The notes beneath the pieces are model-generated. The model was not told the origin of the DNA. It saw only the letters and a list, made by a program, of their open reading frames with translations, and made no database searches. A DNA stretch of 64,000 bases from Planctomycetia bacterium (GTDB lineage Bacteria; Planctomycetota; Planctomycetia; Gemmatales; HRBIN36), in the NCBI GenBank assembly GCA_016795155.1, contig JAEUIE010000003.1, forward strand, positions 62,001 through 126,000. The letters run 5' to 3'. The translations under genes were made by a program, and so were the position numbers. Below are positions 47,041 to 56,789 of the stretch, piece after piece. Within the stretch, counting starts at the first letter, position 1; every line of letters begins with the position of its first letter.

Positions 47041-48285
47041 TCAACGTAACAGGCGTTGTATATCGATAGGCGTTGGTCGGTCTGACCCGGTCTGTTCACT
47101 CCACAGCCTGCTTTCGGCAGTCTTCTTCAGCGATTCCTGCAGATAATCTTCCAGGGCCTTGGGAACGTCCAGTGTGTCATTCATGAGGAGCTTTATTCCA
47201 GTCAGACTGGTCTTGAAAGTCTTTACGCCGGAATTCTTGTAGCGATATTTATCATTAGCCGGCTTCACCCAACTGCTGGCCTTGTTCCAGAAAGCAACGG
47301 ATTCCTTATCATTGGCTCCGTACATCGCCATGGTAGCTACTTGCCGTTCACGCAAGAATGTGATCCATCGCTCCATGACAGCCAGGCTGATCGGCTCACT
47401 CAATCGGTTGGATGTGGAAATAGGGACGATGCAGACAATATCCTCACCTTCAAAGCGGGGGATGTTGCCTCCAGGGTTATTACCTTGATTGCCAAGGCCT
47501 TGATTCCCAAACCCCTGGTTTCCAAAACCGGTATTTCCGAAGTTGGGATTGTTGAATCCTCCGCCGGTGTTCAACATGGTGCGGTTGCGGCTGCGATAGT
47601 TGTCGGTATGTTCGTTGGCTGCCCAGGCCATAGCGATCAGCCCGGCTTGTTCCAAGCCAATGATACCTACGACATGTGAATTGCATTCCTTGGCATTGTT
47701 CTTGGTGTTGAGCCAGATTTTGAGTGCGGTCAGATCATACATCAACTCGAACAATTCGAGTGAGGTTGCATAATCTTTGGCTTCAATGACATCAAGAACC
47801 CTGGTTTTGGGTCGATGTGTATTCCAGAATTTAGATTCAACCGTTTTGCTTTTGCCGTAACCACGGAAATCGATGACTGCAACGGCATAGCCTTGTTGCT
47901 GCAGTTTGGCAGGCAACTTGTCAAAGTCGGCTCTGCTGGCATTAAAGTGTTTCGGCCCGACAGGATGGAGAAGGATCAGGCAAGGCGTGGTCTTTTCCTT
48001 GCCTTCTGGAGCAGGGTAGTAATCTCCTTCAATGCGTACGCCATCGAACGTGTACGTGACAATCGTTTCCGAAGTGCTGGCTGCTGGTTGAGTTTTGCGA
48101 CTGGTCTCTGTTTTGGCAGGAGCGTTCTTTTCTGGTGCGGTGGCGGTCTTGCCTGGTGGCTGCGCAGTCTTATTGTTGGCAGGTGGTTGTGCAGCTTTTT
48201 TTGCAGGCGGTTGCTGGGAAATCAGTGAGCCAGCTGAAAAACATAACACAGCCATGAGTGTGCCGAGGCCGAGCGTGATCTTCAT
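47041..48285 (-). CDS. Secreted alpha/beta-hydrolase-like protein without obvious catalytic Ser
   Basis: 414 residues: signal peptide (LGLGTLMAVLCFSAGSLIS), then a Pro/Lys/Thr-rich linker to about residue 75. A hydrolase-like domain follows (LILLHPVGPKHFNASRADFD, AVIDFRGYGKSK). At the nucleophile elbow it reads IIGLEQAGLIAM, with Glu where Ser is expected. Later it has an Asn/Gly-rich insertion of short repeats (GNTGFGNQGFGNQGLGNQGN, from about residue 240) that may be disordered or adhesive. MYGANDKES is the likely acid region. Probably a non-catalytic or altered enzyme. Confidence 0.75.
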   Translation of the reverse strand: MKITLGLGTLMAVLCFSAGSLISQQPPAKKAAQPPANNKTAQPPGKTATAPEKNAPAKTETSRKTQPAASTSETIVTYTFDGVRIEGDYYPAPEGKEKTTPCLILLHPVGPKHFNASRADFDKLPAKLQQQGYAVAVIDFRGYGKSKTVESKFWNTHRPKTRVLDVIEAKDYATSLELFELMYDLTALKIWLNTKNNAKECNSHVVGIIGLEQAGLIAMAWAANEHTDNYRSRNRTMLNTGGGFNNPNFGNTGFGNQGFGNQGLGNQGNNPGGNIPRFEGEDIVCIVPISTSNRLSEPISLAVMERWITFLRERQVATMAMYGANDKESVAFWNKASSWVKPANDKYRYKNSGVKTFKTSLTGIKLLMNDTLDVPKALEDYLQESLKKTAESRLWSEQTGSDRPTPIDIQRLLR

Positions 48286-48482
48286 GCGATCACCTCCAAA
48301 AGGAATACCATTGCATCATAGTCGATAAGTTGCATTTCTAGCAAGCGACATCTGAAAACCCTGCGTTTCTCCAGTTTTTGTTGCATAGGTATGGGCTGAG
48401 CGTTATGATTGTCGAACGTCATGAAGTTGCCCAGCTATTTTTGAAATAAACTTGAATAATTGCCCTGCAGGAAGGTATGTCC

Positions 48483-49331
48483 ATGCGTTCAATATTGGCA
48501 AGGTTAGCATTGATCATTACTGCATGTTTAACCGTATCTGCCTTGGCAGATGACAAAACTGCGTCCACCACCGAGGTTGCGAATAAACAATTTCAGGAGA
48601 TGCTGGAATCCGAAAAAGGTAAAGTCCAAGCGGCGTTCGATCAATTGATTGCCTTGGCAGAGAAGGCGAAGAATGTAAATGCTGCAGATCGTGCCACGAT
48701 CATCCTTGATTTGAAAGATGCAAAAAGTGCCTTCCAATCCAATGGCAAACTGACACCCATCATGGCAATGCAATCCTCCTATGGACAGTTCATAGTCAAT
48801 GTCCGCAAGGCATTCTTTGGTAAAACGTTGCCGACATACGAAAAAGCAATCAAAGCACTTTCTGCAAATGATACGCAGCGAACGGCGTTGCAGAAAGAAC
48901 TGAAAAACATGCTGGAAGAAATCAACAGTCTGGATGCACTTCAGGTTGGTAAAGTCTGGGAAGGTTACCGCAGTGATCTGAAACCACCTGCACAATTGAA
49001 ATTTGATCCATTTGCCTGCAGGCGGTTTCGTATTCAGGTGGTGCAGCCTGCCGCTGCTACTGCTGAGTGTACTTTCATGGTAACCAAGCGCCAGGGTACC
49101 GCGATAGTGGGAGAGATATCACAAAATAAAGGGGCAGCTATCTGGGAGGTTGCTGGTACTTTTGACGGAATCAATCTTAAACTTAATACTCGCAAAATGA
49201 TCAAGAACGTTGAACGCCATTTTCAATATCAGGGGCAGGTTATCGGTAATCTGGGATTTCTGAGAATGTGGGGATACAAGGCGGATAAAAACTACACCGA
49301 AGGGAATATTTTACTGGAAATCAAGGACTGA
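48483..49331 (+). CDS. Secreted hypothetical protein
   Basis: 282 residues with a signal peptide (LARLALIITACLTVSALA). The next 130 residues are helical (KQFQEMLESEKGKVQAAFDQ, then LIALAEKAKN), and the C-terminal part is probably a beta-sandwich (TAECTFMVTKRQGTAIVGEI). AGGAAGG lies 7 bases before the ATG at 48483; the ATG at 48477 is too close to it. No family recognised. It stands alone upstream of the phosphate transporter gene. Confidence 0.75.
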   Translation: MRSILARLALIITACLTVSALADDKTASTTEVANKQFQEMLESEKGKVQAAFDQLIALAEKAKNVNAADRATIILDLKDAKSAFQSNGKLTPIMAMQSSYGQFIVNVRKAFFGKTLPTYEKAIKALSANDTQRTALQKELKNMLEEINSLDALQVGKVWEGYRSDLKPPAQLKFDPFACRRFRIQVVQPAAATAECTFMVTKRQGTAIVGEISQNKGAAIWEVAGTFDGINLKLNTRKMIKNVERHFQYQGQVIGNLGFLRMWGYKADKNYTEGNILLEIKD

Positions 49332-49459
49332 TTGGTTTAGTTTTCCGTGACTTACTATACATCAGCTGTCTATTTTGTCAGGTTGGTGACCAGACAGTTC
49401 GACCATATATTAAGAATCGTTGAAGACGCTCTCTCCCCGTTCACGAGGCAGTTGCAGTA

Positions 49460-50836
49460 ATGGCTTTCTGGGATGCGGTTAGTAGCCTGGCCACACCTCA
49501 GATGTGCTTCTTCTGTATTGCCATCATCATTGCGTTTGGCTTTGAATTCATCAACGGTTTCCACGATACCGCTAATGCAGTTACCACGGTCATCTACACG
49601 CGGAGCATGAGGCCGACGGCTTCGGTCGTCTATTCGGGTTTCATGAACTTTTTTGGCGTGCTGTTCGGTGGCACTGCGGTTGCATTCAGCATTGTGAACC
49701 TTTTGCCGGTCGATCTGCTGGTGGATGCCAAGTCAGCAGCTGCGCTCGAAATGGTGCTTTCGATTCTGCTTGCGGGAGTAATCTGGAACCTTGGCACCTG
49801 GTATTTCGGGCTACCTGTTTCCAGTTCCCATACCCTCATTGGTTCCATCCTCGGTGTAGGCCTTGCCAACAGTCTCTGGCAGGGCAATGGCATCATGGGC
49901 ATCAACTGGGTGAAGGCTGGCGAAGTCGGGTTGGCTTTGCTCTTTTCGCCTCTCATTGGTTTCATTGCAGCAGGGTTGTTACTCCTGCTTATGAAATGGT
50001 TGATCCCGAACCGGAAACTGTATGAACCCCCGGTGGGAGAAGACAAACCGCCTACCTGGATTCGGGCAGTTCTGGTAACTACCTGTGGTGGTGTCAGCTT
50101 TGCACATGGCTCTAACGATGGCCAGAAAGGAATGGGTTTGCTGTTGCTGGTGCTGATCGGGTTTCTGCCGATGTACCATGCTCTCAATACCCGCAATCCT
50201 GAAAAGGCTCGTGATGTTCATGATGCAGCGGTGCAGATACGCAAAATCATTGGCGGAAACGATCAACGGCACAGCAAGCTGATCCACGATCTGGACTTTC
50301 TTGACGAACGACTGGAGAAGCTGTCTTCACTCGATGAAGTTGAGAAAGAGGACCGTTGGGAAGTCAGGCAAGCCATTTTCCGTGTAACACAATACCTGCA
50401 TAAAACGCCTGAACTGAAAGAACTCGAAAACCAATGGAAGAAACCGCGTCAGCAGTTGTTGAGCGCGATTGAATATGTGCCTCTCTGGGTGGTGATTGGC
50501 ACGGCATTGGCGTTGGGCATCGGTACCACGGTTGGCTACAAGCGCATTGTCGTAACGGTGGCAGAGAAAATTGGAAAGTCTCACCTGACCTACGCTCAGG
50601 GTGCTGCTGCGGAGTTGGTGGCAGCGCTTACCATCTTGCTGGCAACCTACACAAAGGCTCCTGTCAGCACGACACAAGTCCTCAGCAGTGGAGTGGCGGG
50701 CACCATGGTTGCCAACGGATCAGGCATTCAACCCGGCACCACCCGCCGCATTCTTCTTGCCTGGCTCATGACTCTGCCTGCCACCATGATGCTGGGCGGC
50801 TGCTTTTTCGTGTTAGGGAGGTATTTCGTGAAGTAA
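49460..50836 (+). CDS. Inorganic phosphate transporter, PiT family
   Basis: 458 residues, about 10-11 membrane helices. The PiT signature is duplicated: FHDTANAVTTVI in the first half, and AHGSNDGQKGMG in the second. The central cytoplasmic loop, about residues 245-345, is long and charged (KIIGGNDQRHSKLIHDLDFL), as in other bacterial PiT proteins. It imports metal-phosphate complexes with protons. No phosphate regulon gene or PhoU-like partner is nearby, so regulation is not visible. Confidence 0.95.
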   Translation: MAFWDAVSSLATPQMCFFCIAIIIAFGFEFINGFHDTANAVTTVIYTRSMRPTASVVYSGFMNFFGVLFGGTAVAFSIVNLLPVDLLVDAKSAAALEMVLSILLAGVIWNLGTWYFGLPVSSSHTLIGSILGVGLANSLWQGNGIMGINWVKAGEVGLALLFSPLIGFIAAGLLLLLMKWLIPNRKLYEPPVGEDKPPTWIRAVLVTTCGGVSFAHGSNDGQKGMGLLLLVLIGFLPMYHALNTRNPEKARDVHDAAVQIRKIIGGNDQRHSKLIHDLDFLDERLEKLSSLDEVEKEDRWEVRQAIFRVTQYLHKTPELKELENQWKKPRQQLLSAIEYVPLWVVIGTALALGIGTTVGYKRIVVTVAEKIGKSHLTYAQGAAAELVAALTILLATYTKAPVSTTQVLSSGVAGTMVANGSGIQPGTTRRILLAWLMTLPATMMLGGCFFVLGRYFVK

Positions 50837-51008
50837 GTTTTCATTTTATCGTGCATCCAATCATTCCTTTCCGCTTGCATTTGGCTGTTGATCGAGTAAA
50901 CTTTCCTTTGGTACAGGAAATGTCGCTGGCGACCTCTAGCCTACCTTGTCGCTGGCTTTTCCGAACACCAACTTAGTTCCCACCCGCTACCCGCCTAGGT
51001 ACGCTGTA

Positions 51009-53495
51009 ATGAAGTGGATGATTCCCCTTGCTGCATTAGCAGTCTTCACTGCATGTGTTCTGCCTGCACCCCAAACGCAGGCGAATGAAAAAACTGCCAA
51101 CACGCTCGCTGTTTTTCCGCAGCGTATCTCCCTGACCGGCAGTGATGATTCCAGGCAACTCGTCATCACAGATCAGCAGCCCAACCTCGCATTGGATGTC
51201 ACCAATAAGGTCAAGTACACCATTGGAAATCAGACCTTGGCCAAGGTGTTGCCCGATGGCCGTGTAATTCCCCTGGCCAATGGCAAAACTGAACTCATCG
51301 TGGAACTTGCAGGCCAGCAGCAGAACATACCTGTTGAAATTCAACATGTTGGCGACAACCTGCCAATCAATTTTCCAAATCAGATCGTTCCCATCTTCAC
51401 CAAACTTGGATGTAACGCTGGTGGATGCCACGGCAAGGCGAGCGGGCAGAACGGCTTCCGTCTGTCATTGCTCGGCTTCGAACCTGACCTCGATTTTCAA
51501 ACTCTAGTGAAGGAAGGACGCGGTCGCCGACTGTTTCCCGCTGCGCCCGATGAAAGTCTGTTGCTGAAAAAAGGCGCTGGCTTGATGCCACACGGCGGCG
51601 GCAAGAAACTGGAGAAGGATAGCGATGAATATAAAATGCTTCGTCGCTGGATTGCTGCCGGCATGCCGTATGGTGAAGAGAAAGATCCGACGGTCACGAA
51701 AATCTCTGTTCATCCAGAACAACGAGTAGTCAATCGCCAGGGTAGGCAGCAAATTGCTGTCATGGCCCATTATTCCAATGGAGCGGTGGAAGATGTCACT
51801 CGAAGGGCTCAGTTTGAAAGCAACGAAACCGAAATCGCCACGATTGATGCCAATGGCCTGGTGAATGTTGGCAATGCCAGCGGTGAAGCTGGCATCATGA
51901 TTCGATACCAGGGCTTGGTCACGGTGTTTCGTGCCACAGTTCCACTGGGAGTCAAGATTCCTGATTATCAATTCCCCATCAACAACTTCATCGACACTCA
52001 TGTGCTCAGGAAGTTCAAGCAACTGGGGTTGGTGCCTTCTGATCTGGCAAGCGATGCAGTATTCATTCGCAGGGTCAGTATTGATGTCACAGGCACGCTA
52101 CCAACGCCTGCTGAAGTAGAACGGTTCGTGAATGACAAAGACCCGCAGAAACGGACCAAGCTGGTCGATCAGTTGCTGGAACGCCCGGAATATGCCTACA
52201 CTTTTGCCAACAAGTGGGCTGATATTCTGAAAGTTAAACGCAACGGCGTACCAACCCGTGCCCCAGGCACACATGCTTTCCATGCCTGGATTATGCAGGC
52301 GATGGCCAGCGATATGCCTTACGACCAGTTTGTTCGATCAGTTATTTCCGCAACGGGCGATGAAACGACGCATCCGCCGGTGGTCTGGTACAAGGAAGAG
52401 CGAGACCTGGCTAATCTGGTGGATGACACATCGCAGGTGTTTCTGGGTCAGCGACTGGCCTGTGCCAACTGTCACCACCATCCCTTTGAAAAGTGGAGCC
52501 AGGATGATTACTGGGGCATGGCTTCCTTCTATGGTCGGGTAGCCCGCAAGAACATTCCCATTCCCGGTGCTCCCAATAACCGAGGCGACCAACTACTTCG
52601 CCTGTGGGTGAAGCAGGATGGTGCTGCGACCAACAAACGTACTAATAAGCCTGCTGCCATCAAGGCTCTCGATGCACCGGTTGCCAAGGTGGAGACTGGT
52701 GATGATCCCCGCAATCACCTAGTTGACTGGATGATCGATCCGAAGAACCCGTTTGTAGCCAAGGCTATTGTCAACCGTTACTGGGCACATTTCTTCGGCA
52801 GAGGAATTGTTGATCCTCTTGATGATATGCGTGTGACCAATCCGCCTACCAATCCTGAATTGCTCGATGCACTGGCTGAAGATTTCAAAGCCAACGGCAT
52901 GAGCCTCAAGCGACTGGTTCGTACCCTGGTAACCAGCCGGGCATATCAGTTGAGCGCCATTCCGAATGAGTTTAACAAATCTGACAAACAGAACTTTACC
53001 CGGTTTTATCCACGTCGCCTGGGTGCAGAAGTATTGCTCGATGCTCTCAGCCAGGTTACCGACAGCCCCAGTACTTTTGCCGGCATGCCAACTGATACGC
53101 ACGGGCCGCGGCGGGCACTCATGCTGCCTGATGAAAACCACGGCAGCTACTTCCTGGAAGTGTTCGGCAAGCCGGCCCGTACTTCGTCTTGTGAATGTGA
53201 GCGTACCAACGATGCCAATCTGGCCCAGGCACTGCATCTCTTGAACAGCGATGAGGTTCAGCAAAAGCTGGCTCGCGCCGGTGCCCGTGCTGACAAACTC
53301 GCTTCGGACAAGGCACGTGACGATGCTGCCAAGGTGAAAGAACTGTTCCTCTGGTGTTACGGCAGGCAGCCTACCGAACAACAGTTGAAAACGTCACTGG
53401 ATCATATCAAGAAGATCGATACCAACCGCAAGCAGGCCTATGAAAACCTGTTGTGGGCACTGGTGAATACCAAAGAGTTTCTGTTTGTGCAGTGA
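51009..53495 (+). CDS. DUF1549/DUF1553 domain-containing protein
   Basis: 828 residues with a signal peptide (LAALAVFTACVLPAPQTQA). About 40-130 is Ig-like with VKYTIGNQTLAKVLPDG. A heme-like CNAGGCHG motif and MPHGGGKKL follow at about 155-200, then another Ig-like module. DUF1549 is about 345-560 (AYTFANKWADILKVKRNGV, CANCHHHPFEKW), and DUF1553 about 590-810 (FVAKAIVNRYWAHFFGRGIV, DDMRVTNPPTNPELLDALA). The family is expanded in planctomycetes and of unknown function; a c-type cytochrome role has been proposed. The frame opens at 50946, but the ATG at 51009 begins the signal peptide. DUF1501 partner not adjacent. Confidence 0.93.
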   Translation: MKWMIPLAALAVFTACVLPAPQTQANEKTANTLAVFPQRISLTGSDDSRQLVITDQQPNLALDVTNKVKYTIGNQTLAKVLPDGRVIPLANGKTELIVELAGQQQNIPVEIQHVGDNLPINFPNQIVPIFTKLGCNAGGCHGKASGQNGFRLSLLGFEPDLDFQTLVKEGRGRRLFPAAPDESLLLKKGAGLMPHGGGKKLEKDSDEYKMLRRWIAAGMPYGEEKDPTVTKISVHPEQRVVNRQGRQQIAVMAHYSNGAVEDVTRRAQFESNETEIATIDANGLVNVGNASGEAGIMIRYQGLVTVFRATVPLGVKIPDYQFPINNFIDTHVLRKFKQLGLVPSDLASDAVFIRRVSIDVTGTLPTPAEVERFVNDKDPQKRTKLVDQLLERPEYAYTFANKWADILKVKRNGVPTRAPGTHAFHAWIMQAMASDMPYDQFVRSVISATGDETTHPPVVWYKEERDLANLVDDTSQVFLGQRLACANCHHHPFEKWSQDDYWGMASFYGRVARKNIPIPGAPNNRGDQLLRLWVKQDGAATNKRTNKPAAIKALDAPVAKVETGDDPRNHLVDWMIDPKNPFVAKAIVNRYWAHFFGRGIVDPLDDMRVTNPPTNPELLDALAEDFKANGMSLKRLVRTLVTSRAYQLSAIPNEFNKSDKQNFTRFYPRRLGAEVLLDALSQVTDSPSTFAGMPTDTHGPRRALMLPDENHGSYFLEVFGKPARTSSCECERTNDANLAQALHLLNSDEVQQKLARAGARADKLASDKARDDAAKVKELFLWCYGRQPTEQQLKTSLDHIKKIDTNRKQAYENLLWALVNTKEFLFVQ

Positions 53496-53521
53496 TCGAA
53501 TAATTGCGTTTAACACCAGAA

Positions 53522-53561
53522 TCCCTCACCTCCAGCCCCTCTCCCTTCAAGGGAGAATCGG
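53522..53561. repeat. C-rich hairpin repeat, second copy
   Basis: CCCTCACCTCCAGCCCCTCTCCCT... ends in a small CTCCCTTCAAGGGAG hairpin. Between the convergent DUF1549/DUF1553 gene and the kinase-nicotinamidase gene. Confidence 0.6.
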
Positions 53562-53568
53562 TGTTTAT

Positions 53569-55134
53569 TTACGCACGAATCACGCCAGCTTCTTCCATCT
53601 GAATCCAGGCGGCGGCTAGTGATCCTTCAACGTCAATACCTCTGCAGCCTGCTTCGATGACGGTGACTTCAAATCCGAGACGTCTGGCATCCAGGGCTGA
53701 ATAGGCCACGCAGAAATCGGTGGCCAGTCCAACCAAAAACAGTCTGGTCAGTCCTCGCTCACGCAGATACCCGGCGAGGCCGGTTGGTGTCTGCCTGTCG
53801 TTTTCGAAGAATGCCGAGTAGGAATCGATCTCGCGATGGTATCCCTTACGAATCACCAGTTCGCAATGGGCGACATCGAGCTTCGGATGAAATGCTGCAC
53901 CATCAGTGCTTTCGACGCAATGGTCAGGCCAGAGAATCTGGTCGCCATAGGGCAGTGTCACACGTTGCAGAGGTTTTTTGCCCGGATGGGATGATGCAAA
54001 GGAGAGATGATCTTCGCAGTGCCAGTCCTGCGTCATGATAACGTGAGCAAATCGCCGTGACAGTTTGTTAATCACCGGTACCACTTCGTCGCCGCCTGGT
54101 ACTGCCAGTGCACCTTGCGGGCAGAAATCATTCTGAACATCTACCACCAGCAGAACACGGTTCTCAGTAGGTACCGCTGGGCGGATGTCCTGCCCTTTCG
54201 CTTTGATCCTGGGAATGATGGAGGTCTGTGAGATTCCACTGGTTGCGGTGGTTGATGCTGCCACATCGTGACGCACTGATTCTTCTGTTACTCCGAGAGA
54301 TCGCTGACAACTTTGCAGGGCATCAATGAGTTGCGAATAGTTCTGGTATCTGTCGTCTGCGCGTTTGGACATCAGCTTTTCAATCACTGCCTGTACATCG
54401 CGAGGTGTGTGGTCGGGCAGGGGATCAGGATTGCCCTCTTCTACTGCCTTGAGCAGCTTCAACATGGTATCCCCCTCGAAAGGAGGTTTTCCTACCAGCA
54501 TCTGGTAAAGCGTGGCGCCGAGTGAAAACATATCGGCGCGATGATCGACCTGACTGGCATCGGCAAACTGCTCGGGTGACATGTACTGCGGCGTGCCCAT
54601 GGCGGTGCCCGCTGCTGTCTGTGCTGTGGTGGACTGATGATCGACCAGCTTGGCCAGCCCCAGGTCTGCCAGCTTGATGTGTCCGCTGCGGGTGATGAGG
54701 ATGTTCGCAGGCTTGATGTCGCGATGAATCATGCCGATCTGATCTAGCGCTTCTTTCAAGGCACGGGCCACTTCTTCAGTAATCTGAAGCGCCCGGCTCA
54801 CTGGCACTGTGGATCGCTCCTTCAAATGATCTTCCAGCGATTGGCCATCCACGTATTCCATCACGATGTAACACTGGTTTTCTTCGGTACCACAGTCGAA
54901 TACCCGTACCATACCGGTTGACTGGAGCTTGGCTGCCAGGCGGGCTTCACGGATGAATCGTTCTGAAACCAGCGGTTTTTGAGCCAGATGATGATGAAGA
55001 AATTTGACAGCAACATCCAGATCGAGTTCCCGATGTCGGCCTCGATAGACAACGCCCATGCCACCTTCGCCGAGCCGGCCAGTCAATTCACATCGCCCGA
55101 TGTTTTTCAGTTTCAGGTACGGATCATCTGCCAT
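53569..55134 (-). CDS. Ser/Thr protein kinase fused to nicotinamidase
   Basis: 521 residues. The N-terminal Hanks-type kinase (about 14-290) has GEGGMGVVY, Lys44 in VAVKFL, HRDIKPAN with Asp139, DLG at 157-159, and a Ser/Thr-rich linker to about 320. The C-terminal domain (326-521) is a nicotinamidase: catalytic Asp332 (VVDVQNDF), Lys430 (IRKGYH), Cys475 (GLATDFCVAY), and metal ligands D370, H372, H376 (QDWHCEDH) and H405 (LWPDHCVES). Nicotinamidase makes nicotinate for NAD salvage. The fusion is a single uninterrupted frame. All residues needed for both activities are visible. Kinase control of NAD salvage in the same chain is inference. Confidence 0.93.
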   Translation of the reverse strand: MADDPYLKLKNIGRCELTGRLGEGGMGVVYRGRHRELDLDVAVKFLHHHLAQKPLVSERFIREARLAAKLQSTGMVRVFDCGTEENQCYIVMEYVDGQSLEDHLKERSTVPVSRALQITEEVARALKEALDQIGMIHRDIKPANILITRSGHIKLADLGLAKLVDHQSTTAQTAAGTAMGTPQYMSPEQFADASQVDHRADMFSLGATLYQMLVGKPPFEGDTMLKLLKAVEEGNPDPLPDHTPRDVQAVIEKLMSKRADDRYQNYSQLIDALQSCQRSLGVTEESVRHDVAASTTATSGISQTSIIPRIKAKGQDIRPAVPTENRVLLVVDVQNDFCPQGALAVPGGDEVVPVINKLSRRFAHVIMTQDWHCEDHLSFASSHPGKKPLQRVTLPYGDQILWPDHCVESTDGAAFHPKLDVAHCELVIRKGYHREIDSYSAFFENDRQTPTGLAGYLRERGLTRLFLVGLATDFCVAYSALDARRLGFEVTVIEAGCRGIDVEGSLAAAWIQMEEAGVIRA

Positions 55135-55234
55135 GGGAAGCCTGTTATCATCTGGTGCATGCTATTCCATTAAGTTTACCAAGCAGAACTTGGTGTGACA
55201 TCACAACGCAAAAACTGAAACAGGCAAAAAGAAA

Positions 55235-55259
55235 CAACCGGTGATGTTTTCACCGGTTG
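55235..55259 (-). terminator. Terminator of the BBP7-family gene
   Basis: Minus strand: CAACCGGTGA, five-base loop, TCACCGGTTG, then TTTCTTTTTG. Perfect 10-base-pair stem. It is 157 bases after the stop codon at 55416; hairpin copy 6 lies in between. Confidence 0.85.
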
Positions 55260-55313
55260 GCTGCTATCAGATTTGGAGCCTAAGTATGCCTGAACTGGTA
55301 ACTATGCGGTGAA

Positions 55314-55353
55314 TTGGCACGGTTAGCGTGCGTACACGCAAACCGTGGCACCC
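55314..55353 (+). repeat. GAGTAC-loop hairpin repeat, copy 6
   Basis: TTGGCACGGTTAGCGTG, CGTA, CACGCAAACCGTGGCACCC. Nearly perfect stem; the GGCACCC tail matches copies 4 and 5. Loop is GCGTAC in place of GAGTAC. Confidence 0.8.
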
Positions 55354-55415
55354 GGCTCGTATGATTCTGCAGGTCAAGTCCTCTCTCGGAGAGAGAGGAC
55401 TACAATCATTCACAT

Positions 55416-56789
55416 TTAGTAGCGTATTTCCAAACCCAGCGACAGAGTGTTCAAATAGAAGGTGCTTGTTTTGTTCAACGGTTCTGGCAGATTGGGGCCG
55501 CCGGTCTGGCCGTTGAAGATGTTGGGGTTGATGCGGTTATCAATCTGATCTCCCGGGCGCACCACGTTGGTCATAGCCATGAAGTTGTATCCCATGGTAA
55601 ACCGCCAGTGATCCCAAAAATAATAGCCTAAGGCAATTTCAATTTCGGGAACTACGCCGAAGCGTATATCCGTAGTACGGCCTACATTACTAGCCTGAGC
55701 ATACAAACCACCTCGTTCTGTATTAATGATGAACTGTGGAGGTACTGCAGTTTGCGTGTAGCCATCAATCGTGATCGTTCCACGCATAGCGCCCAAGCCC
55801 AGTTTGCCTGTGATGTCCAGCGACCAGGTGCTGCCAAAATACCACTGAGACCGTAGGCCCAGGTTCAAGCCGTAGAAATTGTTGGCGGTGCCGAAGTCAT
55901 CCCAGACATGAGATTGTGCACCATTGACCTGTTGCTGGCGATAATCGGTGAATACGGTTTCATCTAGTTCGATCCAGCGGAAACCCCAGGTCCAGTCAAG
56001 CCGTGATCCCACTCTGCGTCGGATGTTGTGAATATTATTGAACTCAGCACCCTGAATTCTGCTATGGGTGCCAAAGTCGACAATGCCAATCAACTGGTCA
56101 AGTGATCCATCCTCCAGTTCCTCATTGGCAATGGGAATGGCACTCTGCTGGCCGGTGAGTGCATCAATATAAGGCGAAGCTAGCAACACGCCACCCTGCG
56201 AAAAGCGATGGTAATAAGTACTGCGGTTGGAAAAGAAGAAATAACTGCCTTCAAATCCCCAGGATTGCGTTGGATCCAGCCAGAACCCACCCGTGACTCT
56301 TGGTCCTAGATGTGTCTGCAGATCGATGTCACCACCAAAAAGAACACGAGTACCTGGCTGGCCAATGATGCCTCGCGATGTCTGTGGTGAACTAGTAGTG
56401 ATAAGTGCAGGAGTACTGGCTTTCTTGAACCAGCCCCACATCAGATCAGCACGGAACCAGTAGGGATCTTCCAGATCGCTGGTCATCAGGTCGCCGTCAG
56501 AGTTGACGTAACCATCGAACCAGGAAAATGTCAGCGGTTTGAAGAGTGCTTCACGAAAACCAGCCATGCGTTCACCAAAGCTGGGAGTGTATTCGCCTTC
56601 CATGACAACGGCGCCGTCAACAGCGCCCATGTCAGCAGTTGCAGGCGGCAAGCCTGGTTCCACCTGCTTGGCCGGGACCAGTCGGCCCGTATCGGGAACC
56701 GAAGGAACTATGCGTGATTCCTGGGCGAGGAGTGTTGCAAAAGGCAATATCGCCAAAAGCAGCGCCAAGACCATACGACGACGATTCAT
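55416..56789 (-). CDS. BBP7-family outer-membrane beta-barrel protein
   Basis: 457 residues with an N-terminal signal (RMVLALLLAILPFATLLAQE). Residues from about 105 alternate like a beta barrel and match the planctomycete BBP7 family: WFRADLMWGWFKKASTPALI, LFGGDIDLQTHLGPRVTGGF, LDWTWGFRWIELDE. The last residues NTLSLGLEIRY end in an aromatic residue, as outer-membrane barrels usually do. The ATG at 56789 with AAGGGTG upstream is preferred over the GTG at 56792. Presumably a surface porin or adhesin; substrate unknown. Confidence 0.88.
   Translation of the reverse strand: MNRRRMVLALLLAILPFATLLAQESRIVPSVPDTGRLVPAKQVEPGLPPATADMGAVDGAVVMEGEYTPSFGERMAGFREALFKPLTFSWFDGYVNSDGDLMTSDLEDPYWFRADLMWGWFKKASTPALITTSSPQTSRGIIGQPGTRVLFGGDIDLQTHLGPRVTGGFWLDPTQSWGFEGSYFFFSNRSTYYHRFSQGGVLLASPYIDALTGQQSAIPIANEELEDGSLDQLIGIVDFGTHSRIQGAEFNNIHNIRRRVGSRLDWTWGFRWIELDETVFTDYRQQQVNGAQSHVWDDFGTANNFYGLNLGLRSQWYFGSTWSLDITGKLGLGAMRGTITIDGYTQTAVPPQFIINTERGGLYAQASNVGRTTDIRFGVVPEIEIALGYYFWDHWRFTMGYNFMAMTNVVRPGDQIDNRINPNIFNGQTGGPNLPEPLNKTSTFYLNTLSLGLEIRY

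Noticed and set aside
52719-53381. 220-codon minus-strand frame inside the DUF1549/DUF1553 gene
   Set aside because: Shadow of a conserved coding region.
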